6,042 nucleotides of DNA from Oscillospiraceae bacterium (GCA_016296565.1 JAEDJB010000110.1:1-6042), one strand, 5' to 3'; shown: positions 1-5,919, counted from the stretch's first letter. The notes: generated by a model from the sequence alone, not told the origin. Numbers and translations: made by a program.

Positions 1-638
1 GGAACGTGAAGTCCACCACCAAGGCCCAGGACGGCCTCTACGTCTACGACGTGGTCCAGCGCCTTTACGACAGCCAGTTCGGCACCCACGGCGTGGACGA
101 CATCGCAAGCTACATCAAGCCCGGCAAGCTGGGCGAGGCCTTCCGCTCCCGGGAGCAGGTGGTGCTGCTCATCGACGAGATCGACAAGGCGGACCTGGAA
201 TTCCCCAACGACCTTCTCTGGGAGCTGGATCGGATGGAGTTCTACATCCCCGAGACGAAGGAGACCGTCCGCGCAGAGCACCGCCCCATCGTCATCATCA
301 CCTCCAACGCGGAAAAGGAGCTGCCCGACGCCTTTTTGCGCCGCTGCGTCTTCCACTATATCGAATTCCCCGACCAGCAGCAGATGGCGGAGATCATCCG
401 CGTCCACTTCGGCGACCTGGAGGAAAACCTGGTCCGCCAGGCCCTGGCCGCCTTCTATTGGCTGCGCTCCCTGAGGGGCATTGAGAAAAAGCCCAGCACC
501 TCCGAGCTGGTGGACTGGCTGCGGGCCCTGATCGCCGGAGGGGTGGACCCCGCCCGGCTGGAAAAGGAGATCCCCTTCGCCGGCGTGCTGCTCAAGAAGG
601 ACAAGGACCTGAAAACACTGCAAAGAAGCAGACGGTAA
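1..638 (+). CDS. MoxR-type AAA+ ATPase, 5' end outside the window
   Basis: This is the C-terminal two thirds or so of a MoxR-family AAA+ ATPase, a class of ATP-driven chaperones that usually work with VWA-domain proteins to insert metals into or mature partner enzymes. The reading frame is open to the left edge and the Walker A loop is absent, so the gene starts upstream; the GTG at base 6 is internal. The first visible residues (KSTTKAQDGLYVYD) match the MoxR segment that follows the P-loop. The Walker B motif LLIDEIDKAD lies at about bases 165-194, with the Asp-Glu pair at 174-179. Sensor 1 (IVIITSN) follows at about 288-308, and the arginine-finger segment LRRC at about 336-347. After that comes the helical lid. 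The stop codon is 5 bases before the VWA gene, so the two are co-transcribed. The family call is firm; the client protein is unknown. Confidence 0.9.
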   Translation, partial: NVKSTTKAQDGLYVYDVVQRLYDSQFGTHGVDDIASYIKPGKLGEAFRSREQVVLLIDEIDKADLEFPNDLLWELDRMEFYIPETKETVRAEHRPIVIITSNAEKELPDAFLRRCVFHYIEFPDQQQMAEIIRVHFGDLEENLVRQALAAFYWLRSLRGIEKKPSTSELVDWLRALIAGGVDPARLEKEIPFAGVLLKKDKDLKTLQRSRR

Positions 639-643
639 CGCCT

Positions 644-1840
644 ATGTTCGTTTCATTTTTTTACCTCCTGCGCGCCCGGGGGCTGAAGATCTCCCTCAAC
701 GAGTGGATGACCCTCCTCACCGGCATGGAAAAGGGGCTCCACGGCTCCACCCTGACAGGGTTTTACCAGCTCTGCCGGGCGGTGCTCATCAAGAGCGAGG
801 CGGATTTTGACCGCTTCGACCAGGTGTTTCTGGAGTTTTTCAAGGATGTTCCCTGGCAGGGCGACCTGCCGGAGGAGCTGATGGACTGGCTGAACCACCC
901 CACAGAGGACCTGGGCCGGTCCCTGGAGGAGCTGAAAGCCGCGGGCTTTCCCGACGAGACGCTGGAGGAGCTTCTCCGGCGCCTGGAGGAACGCCTCCGG
1001 GAGCAGACCGAGGAGCACAACGGCGGCAATTACTGGGTGGGCACCCAGGGCCGCTCCGCCTTCGGCAACAGCGGCTGGCACCCCAACGGGATCCGGGTGG
1101 GGGGACAGGGCCGCCACCGCACCGCCATGATGGTGGCCGGGGAGCGGAAATACCGGGACTTCCGCAAGGACAACACCCTGGACGTGCGCCAGTTCCAGAC
1201 GGCCTTCCGCCTTTTGCGCCAGCTCAGCGTCCAAAGCGACACCAGCGAGCGGGAGGTGGACGTGGAGGGCACCATCCACGATACCTGCGACCAGGCGGGC
1301 ACCCTCCGCATCCGCTGGAAAAAGCCCCGGAAAAACGCGGTGAAGGTGCTGCTTTTGATGGACTCCGGCGGCTCCATGGAGTACTACGCCTCCCTTTGCA
1401 GTATGCTCTTCCAGGCGGCCACCAAGTCCAACCACTTCAAGGAGCTCCACACCTACTATTTCCACAACTGTATTTACGACACCCTCTACGAAGACCCCTC
1501 CCTGTGGTATGAGCGCTCCGCCCCCACGGACTGGGTCCTCCAGAACTTCGACGCCTCCTACAAGGTCATCATCGTGGGGGACGCCGCCATGAATCCCTAT
1601 GAGCTGCGGGAGAAACGCTACAACTGGGGCGCGGGGACCTACGGCCCCTCCGGCCTGGACTGGCTGGAGAAATTCCGCGCCCAGTACCCCCACCTGATCT
1701 GGCTGAACCCGGAGCCCATGCCCGCCCGGCCGGACTACTGGGGCCAGACCCACTGGCAGTTGGGGCAGCTTTTCCCCATGTTCGACCTTTCCGCCGAAGG
1801 GCTGGAGACCGGCATGAAGCGTCTGATGGTGCGAAAATAA
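644..1840 (+). CDS. CoxE-like VWA-domain protein, partner of the MoxR ATPase
   Basis: This 398-residue protein belongs to the CoxE-like VWA group that pairs with MoxR ATPases, probably as a metal-binding adaptor in protein maturation in the cytoplasm. The N-terminus (FFYLLRARGLKISLNEW) is the typical helical start of the group and supports the ATG at 644, even though no clear Shine-Dalgarno precedes it. Translation is probably coupled to the ATPase gene 5 bases upstream. A charged Glu-rich helix spans about residues 94-125. A conserved Gly/Trp segment (YWVGTQGRSAFGNSGWHPNG) covers 130-149. The VWA fold follows from about 233. Its MIDAS loop reads D240-SGGS-M245, with Gly where the classical DxSxS has its first Ser, and a later strand ends VIIVGDAAM at 308-316, where D313 is the likely second metal ligand. 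No signal peptide or membrane segment is visible. The specific client is not shown by the sequence. Confidence 0.88.
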   Translation: MFVSFFYLLRARGLKISLNEWMTLLTGMEKGLHGSTLTGFYQLCRAVLIKSEADFDRFDQVFLEFFKDVPWQGDLPEELMDWLNHPTEDLGRSLEELKAAGFPDETLEELLRRLEERLREQTEEHNGGNYWVGTQGRSAFGNSGWHPNGIRVGGQGRHRTAMMVAGERKYRDFRKDNTLDVRQFQTAFRLLRQLSVQSDTSEREVDVEGTIHDTCDQAGTLRIRWKKPRKNAVKVLLLMDSGGSMEYYASLCSMLFQAATKSNHFKELHTYYFHNCIYDTLYEDPSLWYERSAPTDWVLQNFDASYKVIIVGDAAMNPYELREKRYNWGAGTYGPSGLDWLEKFRAQYPHLIWLNPEPMPARPDYWGQTHWQLGQLFPMFDLSAEGLETGMKRLMVRK

Positions 1841-1871
1841 GGGGCTGTCCCCACCCGGCGGGAACGGTCCA

Positions 1872-1887
1872 GAGCTTCAAAAAGCTC
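1872..1887. repeat. short inverted repeat after the VWA gene
   Basis: The six-base arms GAGCTT (1872-1877) and AAGCTC (1882-1887) can form a small stem with a CAAA loop. It sits between the VWA stop codon and the main terminator. It has no T tract of its own, so it is at most an accessory RNA structure at the 3' end of the transcript. Confidence 0.35.
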
Positions 1888-1901
1888 CCGGAAAAAGTAT
1901 C

Positions 1902-1940
1902 CGGCGCGGCAAAACCAGGTTTTGCCGCGCCGTCCTTTTT
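1902..1940 (+). terminator. intrinsic terminator of the MoxR-VWA operon
   Basis: A perfect 14-bp stem pairs 1902-1915 with 1919-1932 around a 3-base loop. The GC-rich base of the stem is followed by a T-rich run ending in five T's at 1936-1940. This is a classical rho-independent terminator for the plus-strand genes. Read from the minus strand, the same stem is followed a few bases later by a weaker T run (1892-1896), so it may also help stop the converging CoA-transferase transcript. Confidence 0.85.
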
Positions 1941-1949
1941 ATGTTTGTT

Positions 1950-1985
1950 CCGGGGCGCTCAGGCCGGCCTCCCGGCCCGCCCCGG
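1950..1985. repeat. GC-rich imperfect hairpin downstream of the CoA-transferase gene
   Basis: Outer arms CCGGGGCG (1950-1957) and CGCCCCGG (1978-1985) enclose inner arms GGCCGG (1962-1967) and CCGGCC (1972-1977), with a 4-base bulge at 1958-1961 and a 4-base loop. The hairpin lies just past the stop codon of the minus-strand CoA-transferase gene. It lacks an adjacent U tract on either strand, so it is probably a 3'-end-stabilising or pausing structure rather than a stand-alone terminator. Confidence 0.5.
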
Positions 1986-2007
1986 TGCATTTTCACGGGA
2001 GATCCCA

Positions 2008-3324
2008 TTACCTGAAATTTTCCCGGGCGTAACGGGTCAGCTCCTCCCGGAAATCCGGATGGGCGATGGCGGCCATGGCCGCCGCCCGCTCCCCCAGGGA
2101 AAGGCCGGAGAGCTTGGCCACGCCATACTCCGTTGCCACATACTGCACCATGCTCCGGGGGGCGGACACGGTGCTGCCCCCGGGGATAAAGGGCACGATG
2201 TTGGACTTGAGGGAGCCGTCCTTTTTCCGGTGGGTGGAGGCAAGGCAGATGAAGCCCTTGCCCCCCTGGGACCAGAAGGCGCCCTCCAGAAAGTCCAACT
2301 GGCCGCCGGTGCCGGAAAGCTGGCGGGCGCCCGCCGACTCGGCGTTTTCCTGGCCCATCAGGTCCAGCTCCACGCCGCCGTTGATGCTGATGACGTTTTT
2401 CATGGTGCTGATGCGGCCCGGGGAGTGGACATAGTCCACGTCGCCGGGATGGAACAATTCCGGCTCCGCCTCCAGCCAGTCGTAGAGGTCCTGGGAGCCC
2501 ATGGCCAGGTTCCAGGTGGAGCGGCCGGCATCCAGCTCCTTCCGGGCATTCGTCAGCTTGCCTGCCCGGTAGAGGGCCAGGAACGCATCGCTGATGGTGC
2601 CGGTGTGGCAGCCCAGGTCCTTCCGGTCGGACTGGGCCAGCATCCTGGCCACGGTAAAGGGCACGCCTCCCACCCCCAGGGACAGCACCGCCCCGTCGGG
2701 GATCTCCTCCACAACGTGCCTTGCGATGGCCTCCTCCACCGGCGTGGGGGCCTTGTAGCTGCGCAGGGGCAGGGGTTCATGCTCCCCCTCCACGATGTAG
2801 TCCGCCTCGGAGAGATGGACCCGGTGGGAGCCCTCCACTCCCTGGAGCCGGGGCAGGTGCTCGTTGATCTCGAAGATCACCGTCCGGGCGTGTTCAAAAA
2901 TGGTGCGCCAGGCGTAGTTGGAGATGCCCAGGCCGCAGTAGCCCTCCTCATCGGGGCGGGACACGGGCACGCAGGCCACGTCCACCCGGATGTGCCTGCG
3001 GTAGAGCTCGGGAAGGCAGCGCAGAAGCATGGGCACGAAGCGCACCAGCCCCCGGGCCTGGAGCTTGCGCTCGTAGTCGCCGATGTGCCAGCTATAGTAG
3101 GAAAAGGCCTTTTGCTCCGGGTCCTCCTCCACCACTGCGATATAGGGCCGGATCACAAGGCCCCCCCGGACCTTCACGTCCTTCAGCTCGTCCCTCCGGG
3201 CGGCGATGGCCCTGTCCATCAGCTCCGGGAAGCCGGCGCCAAAGCCGTAATCCACCCAGTCCCCGGAGCGGACCGCCTTTGCCGCCTCCTCCGGCGTTAC
3301 AAACCGATTCCTGTAATCACCCAC
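2008..3324 (-). CDS. acetyl-CoA hydrolase/transferase family protein, butyryl-CoA:acetate CoA-transferase-like, catalytic Glu replaced
   Basis: By family, this enzyme would move CoA between acyl-CoA and acetate (butyryl-CoA:acetate or 4-hydroxybutyrate CoA-transferase) in fermentation. Counting from the GTG at 3324 it has 438 residues, the usual family length. Visible landmarks are the Ser-Trp-His motif at 78-80, the glycine loop LSLGVGGVP at about 214-222, and GTGGQLDF at 338-345 in the CoA-binding C-terminal domain. The family's catalytic glutamate follows His-Thr; here the stretch reads HTGTISDAF and the codon at 2599-2601 is GGC, glycine. The frame is otherwise intact, so this is a coherent protein with doubtful classical activity. 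Start: AGGAGG (3334-3339) abuts an ATG at 3331-3333 with no spacer, but lies 9 bases before the GTG at 3322-3324, which is preferred here; the ATG would add three residues. The gene has its own promoter and is separated from metK by a terminator. Substrate is unassigned. Confidence 0.85.
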   Translation of the reverse strand: MGDYRNRFVTPEEAAKAVRSGDWVDYGFGAGFPELMDRAIAARRDELKDVKVRGGLVIRPYIAVVEEDPEQKAFSYYSWHIGDYERKLQARGLVRFVPMLLRCLPELYRRHIRVDVACVPVSRPDEEGYCGLGISNYAWRTIFEHARTVIFEINEHLPRLQGVEGSHRVHLSEADYIVEGEHEPLPLRSYKAPTPVEEAIARHVVEEIPDGAVLSLGVGGVPFTVARMLAQSDRKDLGCHTGTISDAFLALYRAGKLTNARKELDAGRSTWNLAMGSQDLYDWLEAEPELFHPGDVDYVHSPGRISTMKNVISINGGVELDLMGQENAESAGARQLSGTGGQLDFLEGAFWSQGGKGFICLASTHRKKDGSLKSNIVPFIPGGSTVSAPRSMVQYVATEYGVAKLSGLSLGERAAAMAAIAHPDFREELTRYARENFR

Positions 3325-3333
3325 GATGCTCAT

Positions 3334-3339
3334 CCTCCT
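3334..3339 (-). promoter_or_regulatory. Shine-Dalgarno of the CoA-transferase-like gene
   Basis: The minus strand reads AGGAGG here, a perfect anti-16S match. Directly after it comes an ATG with zero spacing, and 9 bases on comes an in-frame GTG. Ribosome geometry favours the GTG, which makes this site decisive for the start. Confidence 0.65.
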
Positions 3340-3381
3340 GTTTTGTTTACCGGGCCATGACCGCCCTTTCTCTCTTATCTA

Positions 3382-3410
3382 CAAATAGCATAATCCCTCC
3401 CGGCTGTCAA
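3382..3410 (-). promoter_or_regulatory. promoter of the CoA-transferase-like gene
   Basis: The minus strand carries a perfect -35 box TTGACA (3405-3410), a 17-base spacer and TATTTG (3382-3387) as a weak -10. The -10 is preceded by TGC, giving an extended -10 that can compensate for the poor hexamer. Transcription would begin near 3375, leaving an untranslated leader of about 50 bases with no obvious riboswitch. Confidence 0.6.
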
Positions 3411-3423
3411 AGGAAAAGCGGAA

Positions 3424-3463
3424 GGGCCGAAAAGAAAGGGACCTCCCCGGGGAGGTCCCTTTC
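3424..3463 (-). terminator. metK terminator
   Basis: Bases 3434-3463 form a perfect 30-base palindrome with 15-base arms, which folds with a tight loop at the CCCCGGGG centre. On the minus strand the stem runs into a T-rich stretch (TTTCTTTTC, 3429-3437). It lies 13 bases past the metK stop codon and upstream of the next gene's promoter, so it isolates metK from the CoA-transferase-like gene. Confidence 0.8.
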
Positions 3464-3476
3464 CCGTATCTGTTCC

Positions 3477-4664
3477 TTACTCCGCAACGGCGGCCTTCAG
3501 CTCCTCCACCCGGTCGGTCTTCTCCCAGGCCACGCCCAGGTCCTCCCGGCCCATGTGGCCGTAAGCGGCCAACCGGCGGTAGATGGGCTTGCGCAGGCCC
3601 AGGTCACGGATGATGGCGGCGGGGCGCAGGTCAAAGACCTTGCGGACGGCGGCTTCCAGCTTGTCGTCGCTGACGGTTCCGGTGCCGAAGGTATCCACCA
3701 GAATGCTCACAGGATGGGCCACGCCGATGGCGTAGGCAAGCTGCACCTGGCAGCGGCGGGCAAGCCCGGCGGCCACGATGTTCTTGGCCACCCAGCGGGC
3801 GGCGTAGGCGGCGCTGCGGTCCACCTTGGTGGGGTCCTTGCCGGAGAAGGCGCCGCCGCCGTGGGGCGCGCTGCCGCCGTAAGTATCCACGATGATCTTG
3901 CGGCCGGTGAGGCCGGAGTCGGCGGCGGGGCCGCCCTTGACGAAGCGGCCGGTGGGGTTGACGTAGAACTTGGTGTTCTCATCCAGCAGCTCCTTGGGGA
4001 TGACCACCTTGGCCACCTGGTCGATCATATCCTGGCGGATCTGCTCCAGGGTGACGTCGGCGTTGTGCTGGGTGGAGATGACCACCGTATCCACCCGGAG
4101 GGGGCGGTTGTTCTCGTCATACTCCACGGTGACCTGGCTCTTGCCGTCGGGGCGCATATAGTTCAGCAGCCCGGTCTTGCGGACAACGGCCATCTGCTTG
4201 CACAGCTTCTGGGCCAGGGAGATGGGCAGGGGCATCAGCTCGGGGGTCTCGTCGCAGGCATAGCCGAACATCATGCCCTGGTCGCCGGCGCCCTCGCTGA
4301 GCTCGGCATCGGTGCCGGTCTTGTTCTCCAGGGACTTATCCACGCCCATGGCGATGTCGGGGGACTGCTCGGTGATGGAGGTGATGACGCCGCAGGTATC
4401 GCAGTCGAAGCCGTACTTGCCGCGGTCGTAACCGATCTCCCGGACCACTTCCCGGGCCACCTTGGCGATGTCCACATAGCATTTGGTAGTGATCTCGCCC
4501 ATGACGTGGATGAGGCCGGTGCAGGCGGTGGTCTCGCAGGCCACGCGGCCGGCGGGGTCCTTGGCCAGGATGGCGTCCAGCACGGCATCGGAGATCTGGT
4601 CGCAGATCTTGTCGGGGTGACCCTCGGTCACCGATTCAGAGGTAAAAAGATAGTGTCTTGCCAT
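3477..4664 (-). CDS. metK: S-adenosylmethionine synthetase (methionine adenosyltransferase)
   Basis: MetK joins ATP and methionine to make S-adenosylmethionine, releasing phosphate and diphosphate; it is a cytoplasmic Mg2+/K+-dependent tetramer. The 395-residue length is normal. The key motifs are intact: GHPDK at 15-19 (ATP/Mg), the GAGDQG signature at 125-130 followed by MMFGYA, KSQVTVEY at 175-182, and the glycine/lysine loop GGGAFSGKDPTKVDRS at 269-284. The ATG at 4664 is preceded by a good Shine-Dalgarno (AAAGGAGA at 4671-4678) with a 6-base spacer, and the N-terminus RHYLFTSESVTEGHPDK is the family's. The gene is monocistronic, with a terminator 13 bases past its stop. Its leader holds a SAM-I riboswitch, so its own product should shut off its transcription. 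Nothing in the protein is unusual. Confidence 0.98.
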   Translation of the reverse strand: MARHYLFTSESVTEGHPDKICDQISDAVLDAILAKDPAGRVACETTACTGLIHVMGEITTKCYVDIAKVAREVVREIGYDRGKYGFDCDTCGVITSITEQSPDIAMGVDKSLENKTGTDAELSEGAGDQGMMFGYACDETPELMPLPISLAQKLCKQMAVVRKTGLLNYMRPDGKSQVTVEYDENNRPLRVDTVVISTQHNADVTLEQIRQDMIDQVAKVVIPKELLDENTKFYVNPTGRFVKGGPAADSGLTGRKIIVDTYGGSAPHGGGAFSGKDPTKVDRSAAYAARWVAKNIVAAGLARRCQVQLAYAIGVAHPVSILVDTFGTGTVSDDKLEAAVRKVFDLRPAAIIRDLGLRKPIYRRLAAYGHMGREDLGVAWEKTDRVEELKAAVAE

Positions 4665-4670
4665 ATATGT

Positions 4671-4678
4671 TCTCCTTT
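4671..4678 (-). promoter_or_regulatory. metK Shine-Dalgarno
   Basis: The minus strand reads AAAGGAGA six bases before the metK ATG. This fixes the start and lies well downstream of the riboswitch terminator, so control is expected at transcription rather than by hiding this site. Confidence 0.75.
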
Positions 4679-4711
4679 ACTCTTCCCTTTCAAGGCGCTC
4701 GCTTCCCGCAG

Positions 4712-4746
4712 AAAAATTGCGTGTTTCGACGGAACGAAACACGCAA
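4712..4746 (-). terminator. riboswitch-controlled terminator in the metK leader
   Basis: Arms 4735-4746 and 4717-4728 pair perfectly over 12 bp around a 6-base loop. On the minus strand the stem is followed by five T's (4712-4716). It lies between the SAM-I aptamer and the metK ribosome site, the expected place for the expression platform. A competing antiterminator is readable: 4755-4763 (GGAGCGAGA in RNA sense) can pair over 9 bp with 4731-4739 (TTTCGTTCC), which takes part of this stem and its loop. Confidence 0.88.
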
Positions 4747-4761
4747 AAAAACTCTCTCGCT

Positions 4762-4852
4762 CCTCATCTGTCGCTTACCGCCGGATTTGGCACCTTACAA
4801 AGCAGGTTGCCGTGGGTTCATCGGGCCGTTCCCTCCGCCACTCTTGATAAGG
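4762..4852 (-). ncRNA. SAM-I (S-box) riboswitch aptamer upstream of metK
   Basis: Read on the minus strand, the segment shows the S-box consensus in order: CTTATCAAGAG (4841-4851), GGAGGGAACGGCCCGATGAA with its kink-turn region, CGGCAACC, AAGGTGCCAAATCC, and the closing GATGAG (4763-4768). P1 forms between CCTTATC (4846-4852) and GATGAGG (4762-4768). P3 can form as ACC-TGC with GTA-A-GGT, leaving a bulged A as in the family. P4 looks short and weak. S-box RNAs bind S-adenosylmethionine and then favour termination. The last two bases of P1 (4762-4763) are shared with the antiterminator, so SAM binding that stabilises P1 would free the downstream terminator. The location before metK fits the class exactly. 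Confidence 0.95.
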
Positions 4853-4872
4853 GAATATTGAATTACTTTACT

Positions 4873-4901
4873 ATTTTATGTACCTCTCCCGCGTTTGTCA
4901 A
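4873..4901 (-). promoter_or_regulatory. metK promoter
   Basis: The minus strand has TTGACA (4896-4901), a 17-base spacer and TAAAAT (4873-4878), close to a consensus sigma-A promoter. Transcription would start near 4866, about 15 bases before the aptamer begins, giving a leader of about 200 nt. The AT-rich DNA behind the -35 (4902-4960) could act as an UP element. Confidence 0.85.
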
Positions 4902-4960
4902 GATATTTATCGAAAACGGAAAGAAAAACCTGATGGAATTCCAAAATTTAAAAATTATAC

Positions 4961-4989
4961 ATGACTTTTTCCGCCCCATTGGATATAAT
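4961..4989 (+). promoter_or_regulatory. promoter of the rhomboid-like gene
   Basis: A perfect TATAAT at 4984-4989 lies 17 bases after ATGACT (4961-4966), a 4-of-6 match to the -35 consensus. Transcription would begin near 4996, about 28 bases before the TTG start. The AT-rich stretch 4902-4960 upstream is shared with the divergent metK promoter. Confidence 0.75.
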
Positions 4990-5010
4990 GCTCCATATCG
5001 TCACACTTCT

Positions 5011-5016
5011 GGAGGG
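5011..5016 (+). promoter_or_regulatory. Shine-Dalgarno selecting a TTG start
   Basis: GGAGGG lies 7 bases before the TTG at 5024-5026. The in-frame ATGs at 4961 and 4988 fall inside the promoter and have no ribosome site, so this motif decides the start. Confidence 0.75.
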
Positions 5017-5023
5017 ATCTCTT

Positions 5024-5896
5024 TTGAAAAAACTGCATGACGCGGTGGACCGCTTCGCCATGAGCCATCCCCGCTTCGGTATCCCGGGCCTGATCCGCTA
5101 CATTGTCATCGGCACGGCGGCTGTGTACCTGCTCATCCAATTTTCCAGCTACTCCGCCGTCGCCTTCCTGGGCTTTAACTGGGGACTGGTGCTGAAGGGG
5201 GAGCTTTGGCGGCTGGTGACCTTCCTCTTCCTGCCGGAGACCCTGAACCCCATCTCCCTGATCCTGTCTCTCTACTTCACCTACTTCATCGGCACCCTTC
5301 TGGAGCGGGAATGGGGCACGGCGAAATTCAGCCTCTATTACCTCTCCGGCGTGGTGCTCACCCTCCTCACCGGCATCATCAGCCACTACGCCTGGGGCCC
5401 CTCCACCATTTACGGGGCCTTCTATGTGAACATGGCCATGTTCCTGGCCCTGGCCTCCCTGTATCCGGATATGCGGGTGCTGCTCTTTTATATCATCCCC
5501 ATCAAAATCAAGTGGCTGGCCCTGGCCGACGGGGTCCTCTTCGCCCTGTCCATCCTCACCGCCCTCATGCGCCTGGACTTCCTCTCCGCCCTGCTGCCCG
5601 TGGTGGCCCTTTTGAACTTCCTGGTCTTTTTCTGGACGGACCTCACCGAGACCCTGGGCTACCACCGCCGCCGGGCCCGGCACCAGAACTCCCACCAGAC
5701 CATCCAATTCAAATCCGCTGTACGCCAGCAGCAGAAAAAGGAGGCCCAGCAGGGCTACCGCCACAAATGCGCCGTCTGCGGCCGGACCGACACGGACTTC
5801 CCGGACCTGGAATTCCGCTACTGCTCCCGCTGTGTGGGCTACCACTGCTTTTGCTCCGACCACATCTTCAACCACGAACACTTCACCCGGGAGTAA
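5024..5896 (+). CDS. rhomboid-fold membrane protein without catalytic dyad, zinc-ribbon-like C-terminus
   Basis: This is a 290-residue polytopic membrane protein with a rhomboid-like body. Rhomboid landmarks are the loop motif GELWRLVTF at 59-67 and the conserved helix end GTLLEREWG at 90-98. Hydrophobic segments lie at about 23-41, 74-93, 101-120, 129-147, 151-180 and 186-206. Active rhomboids need GxSG before helix 4 and a His in helix 6. Here the first reads GPST (125-128) and the last helix has no His, so it is probably a pseudoprotease that binds rather than cuts. After a basic, Gln-rich linker (214-247) comes a Cys/His cluster: C249, C252, C267, C270, C275, C277, H280, H284, H286, which resembles a zinc ribbon and is likely cytosolic. 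The TTG start at 5024 is chosen from the Shine-Dalgarno and the promoter position. It is a single-gene unit; partner and role are unknown. Confidence 0.8.
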   Translation: MKKLHDAVDRFAMSHPRFGIPGLIRYIVIGTAAVYLLIQFSSYSAVAFLGFNWGLVLKGELWRLVTFLFLPETLNPISLILSLYFTYFIGTLLEREWGTAKFSLYYLSGVVLTLLTGIISHYAWGPSTIYGAFYVNMAMFLALASLYPDMRVLLFYIIPIKIKWLALADGVLFALSILTALMRLDFLSALLPVVALLNFLVFFWTDLTETLGYHRRRARHQNSHQTIQFKSAVRQQQKKEAQQGYRHKCAVCGRTDTDFPDLEFRYCSRCVGYHCFCSDHIFNHEHFTRE

Positions 5897-5919
5897 CCCC
5901 CGGCAGGGCGCCCCTTACG

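Noticed and set aside
6..8. GTG as the start of the MoxR gene
   Set aside because: The frame is open upstream and the Walker A part of the ATPase is missing, so this codon is internal.
653..1753. Minus-strand open frame of 366 codons opposite the VWA gene
   Set aside because: Composition is a GC-rich antisense shadow (Val/Gly/Ala/Leu runs), and the plus strand encodes a convincing VWA protein.
1945..3360. Plus-strand open frame of 471 codons opposite the CoA-transferase gene
   Set aside because: Its protein is low-complexity Gly/Ala/His/Val-rich with no known motif, and it mirrors a clear family protein on the minus strand. GC-rich third positions keep the antisense frame free of stops.
4717..4746. 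Inverted repeat considered as an operator or a plus-strand terminator
   Set aside because: On the plus strand it is followed by A's, not T's. On the minus strand it has a U tract and lies just after the SAM-I aptamer, so it is the riboswitch terminator.
3279..4847. Plus-strand open frame of 522 codons opposite metK and its leader
   Set aside because: It runs antisense through metK and the riboswitch, is repetitive Gly/Ala/His-rich, and has no ribosome site or family signature.
4658..5040. Short plus-strand open frames (67 and 107 codons) across the metK leader
   Set aside because: They overlap the riboswitch, the terminator and both promoters, and show no ribosome site or recognisable protein.
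4955..5881. Minus-strand open frame of 308 codons opposite the rhomboid-like gene
   Set aside because: It is rich in Gly/Glu/Gln/Val with no domain, and the plus strand has a promoter, a ribosome site and membrane helices.
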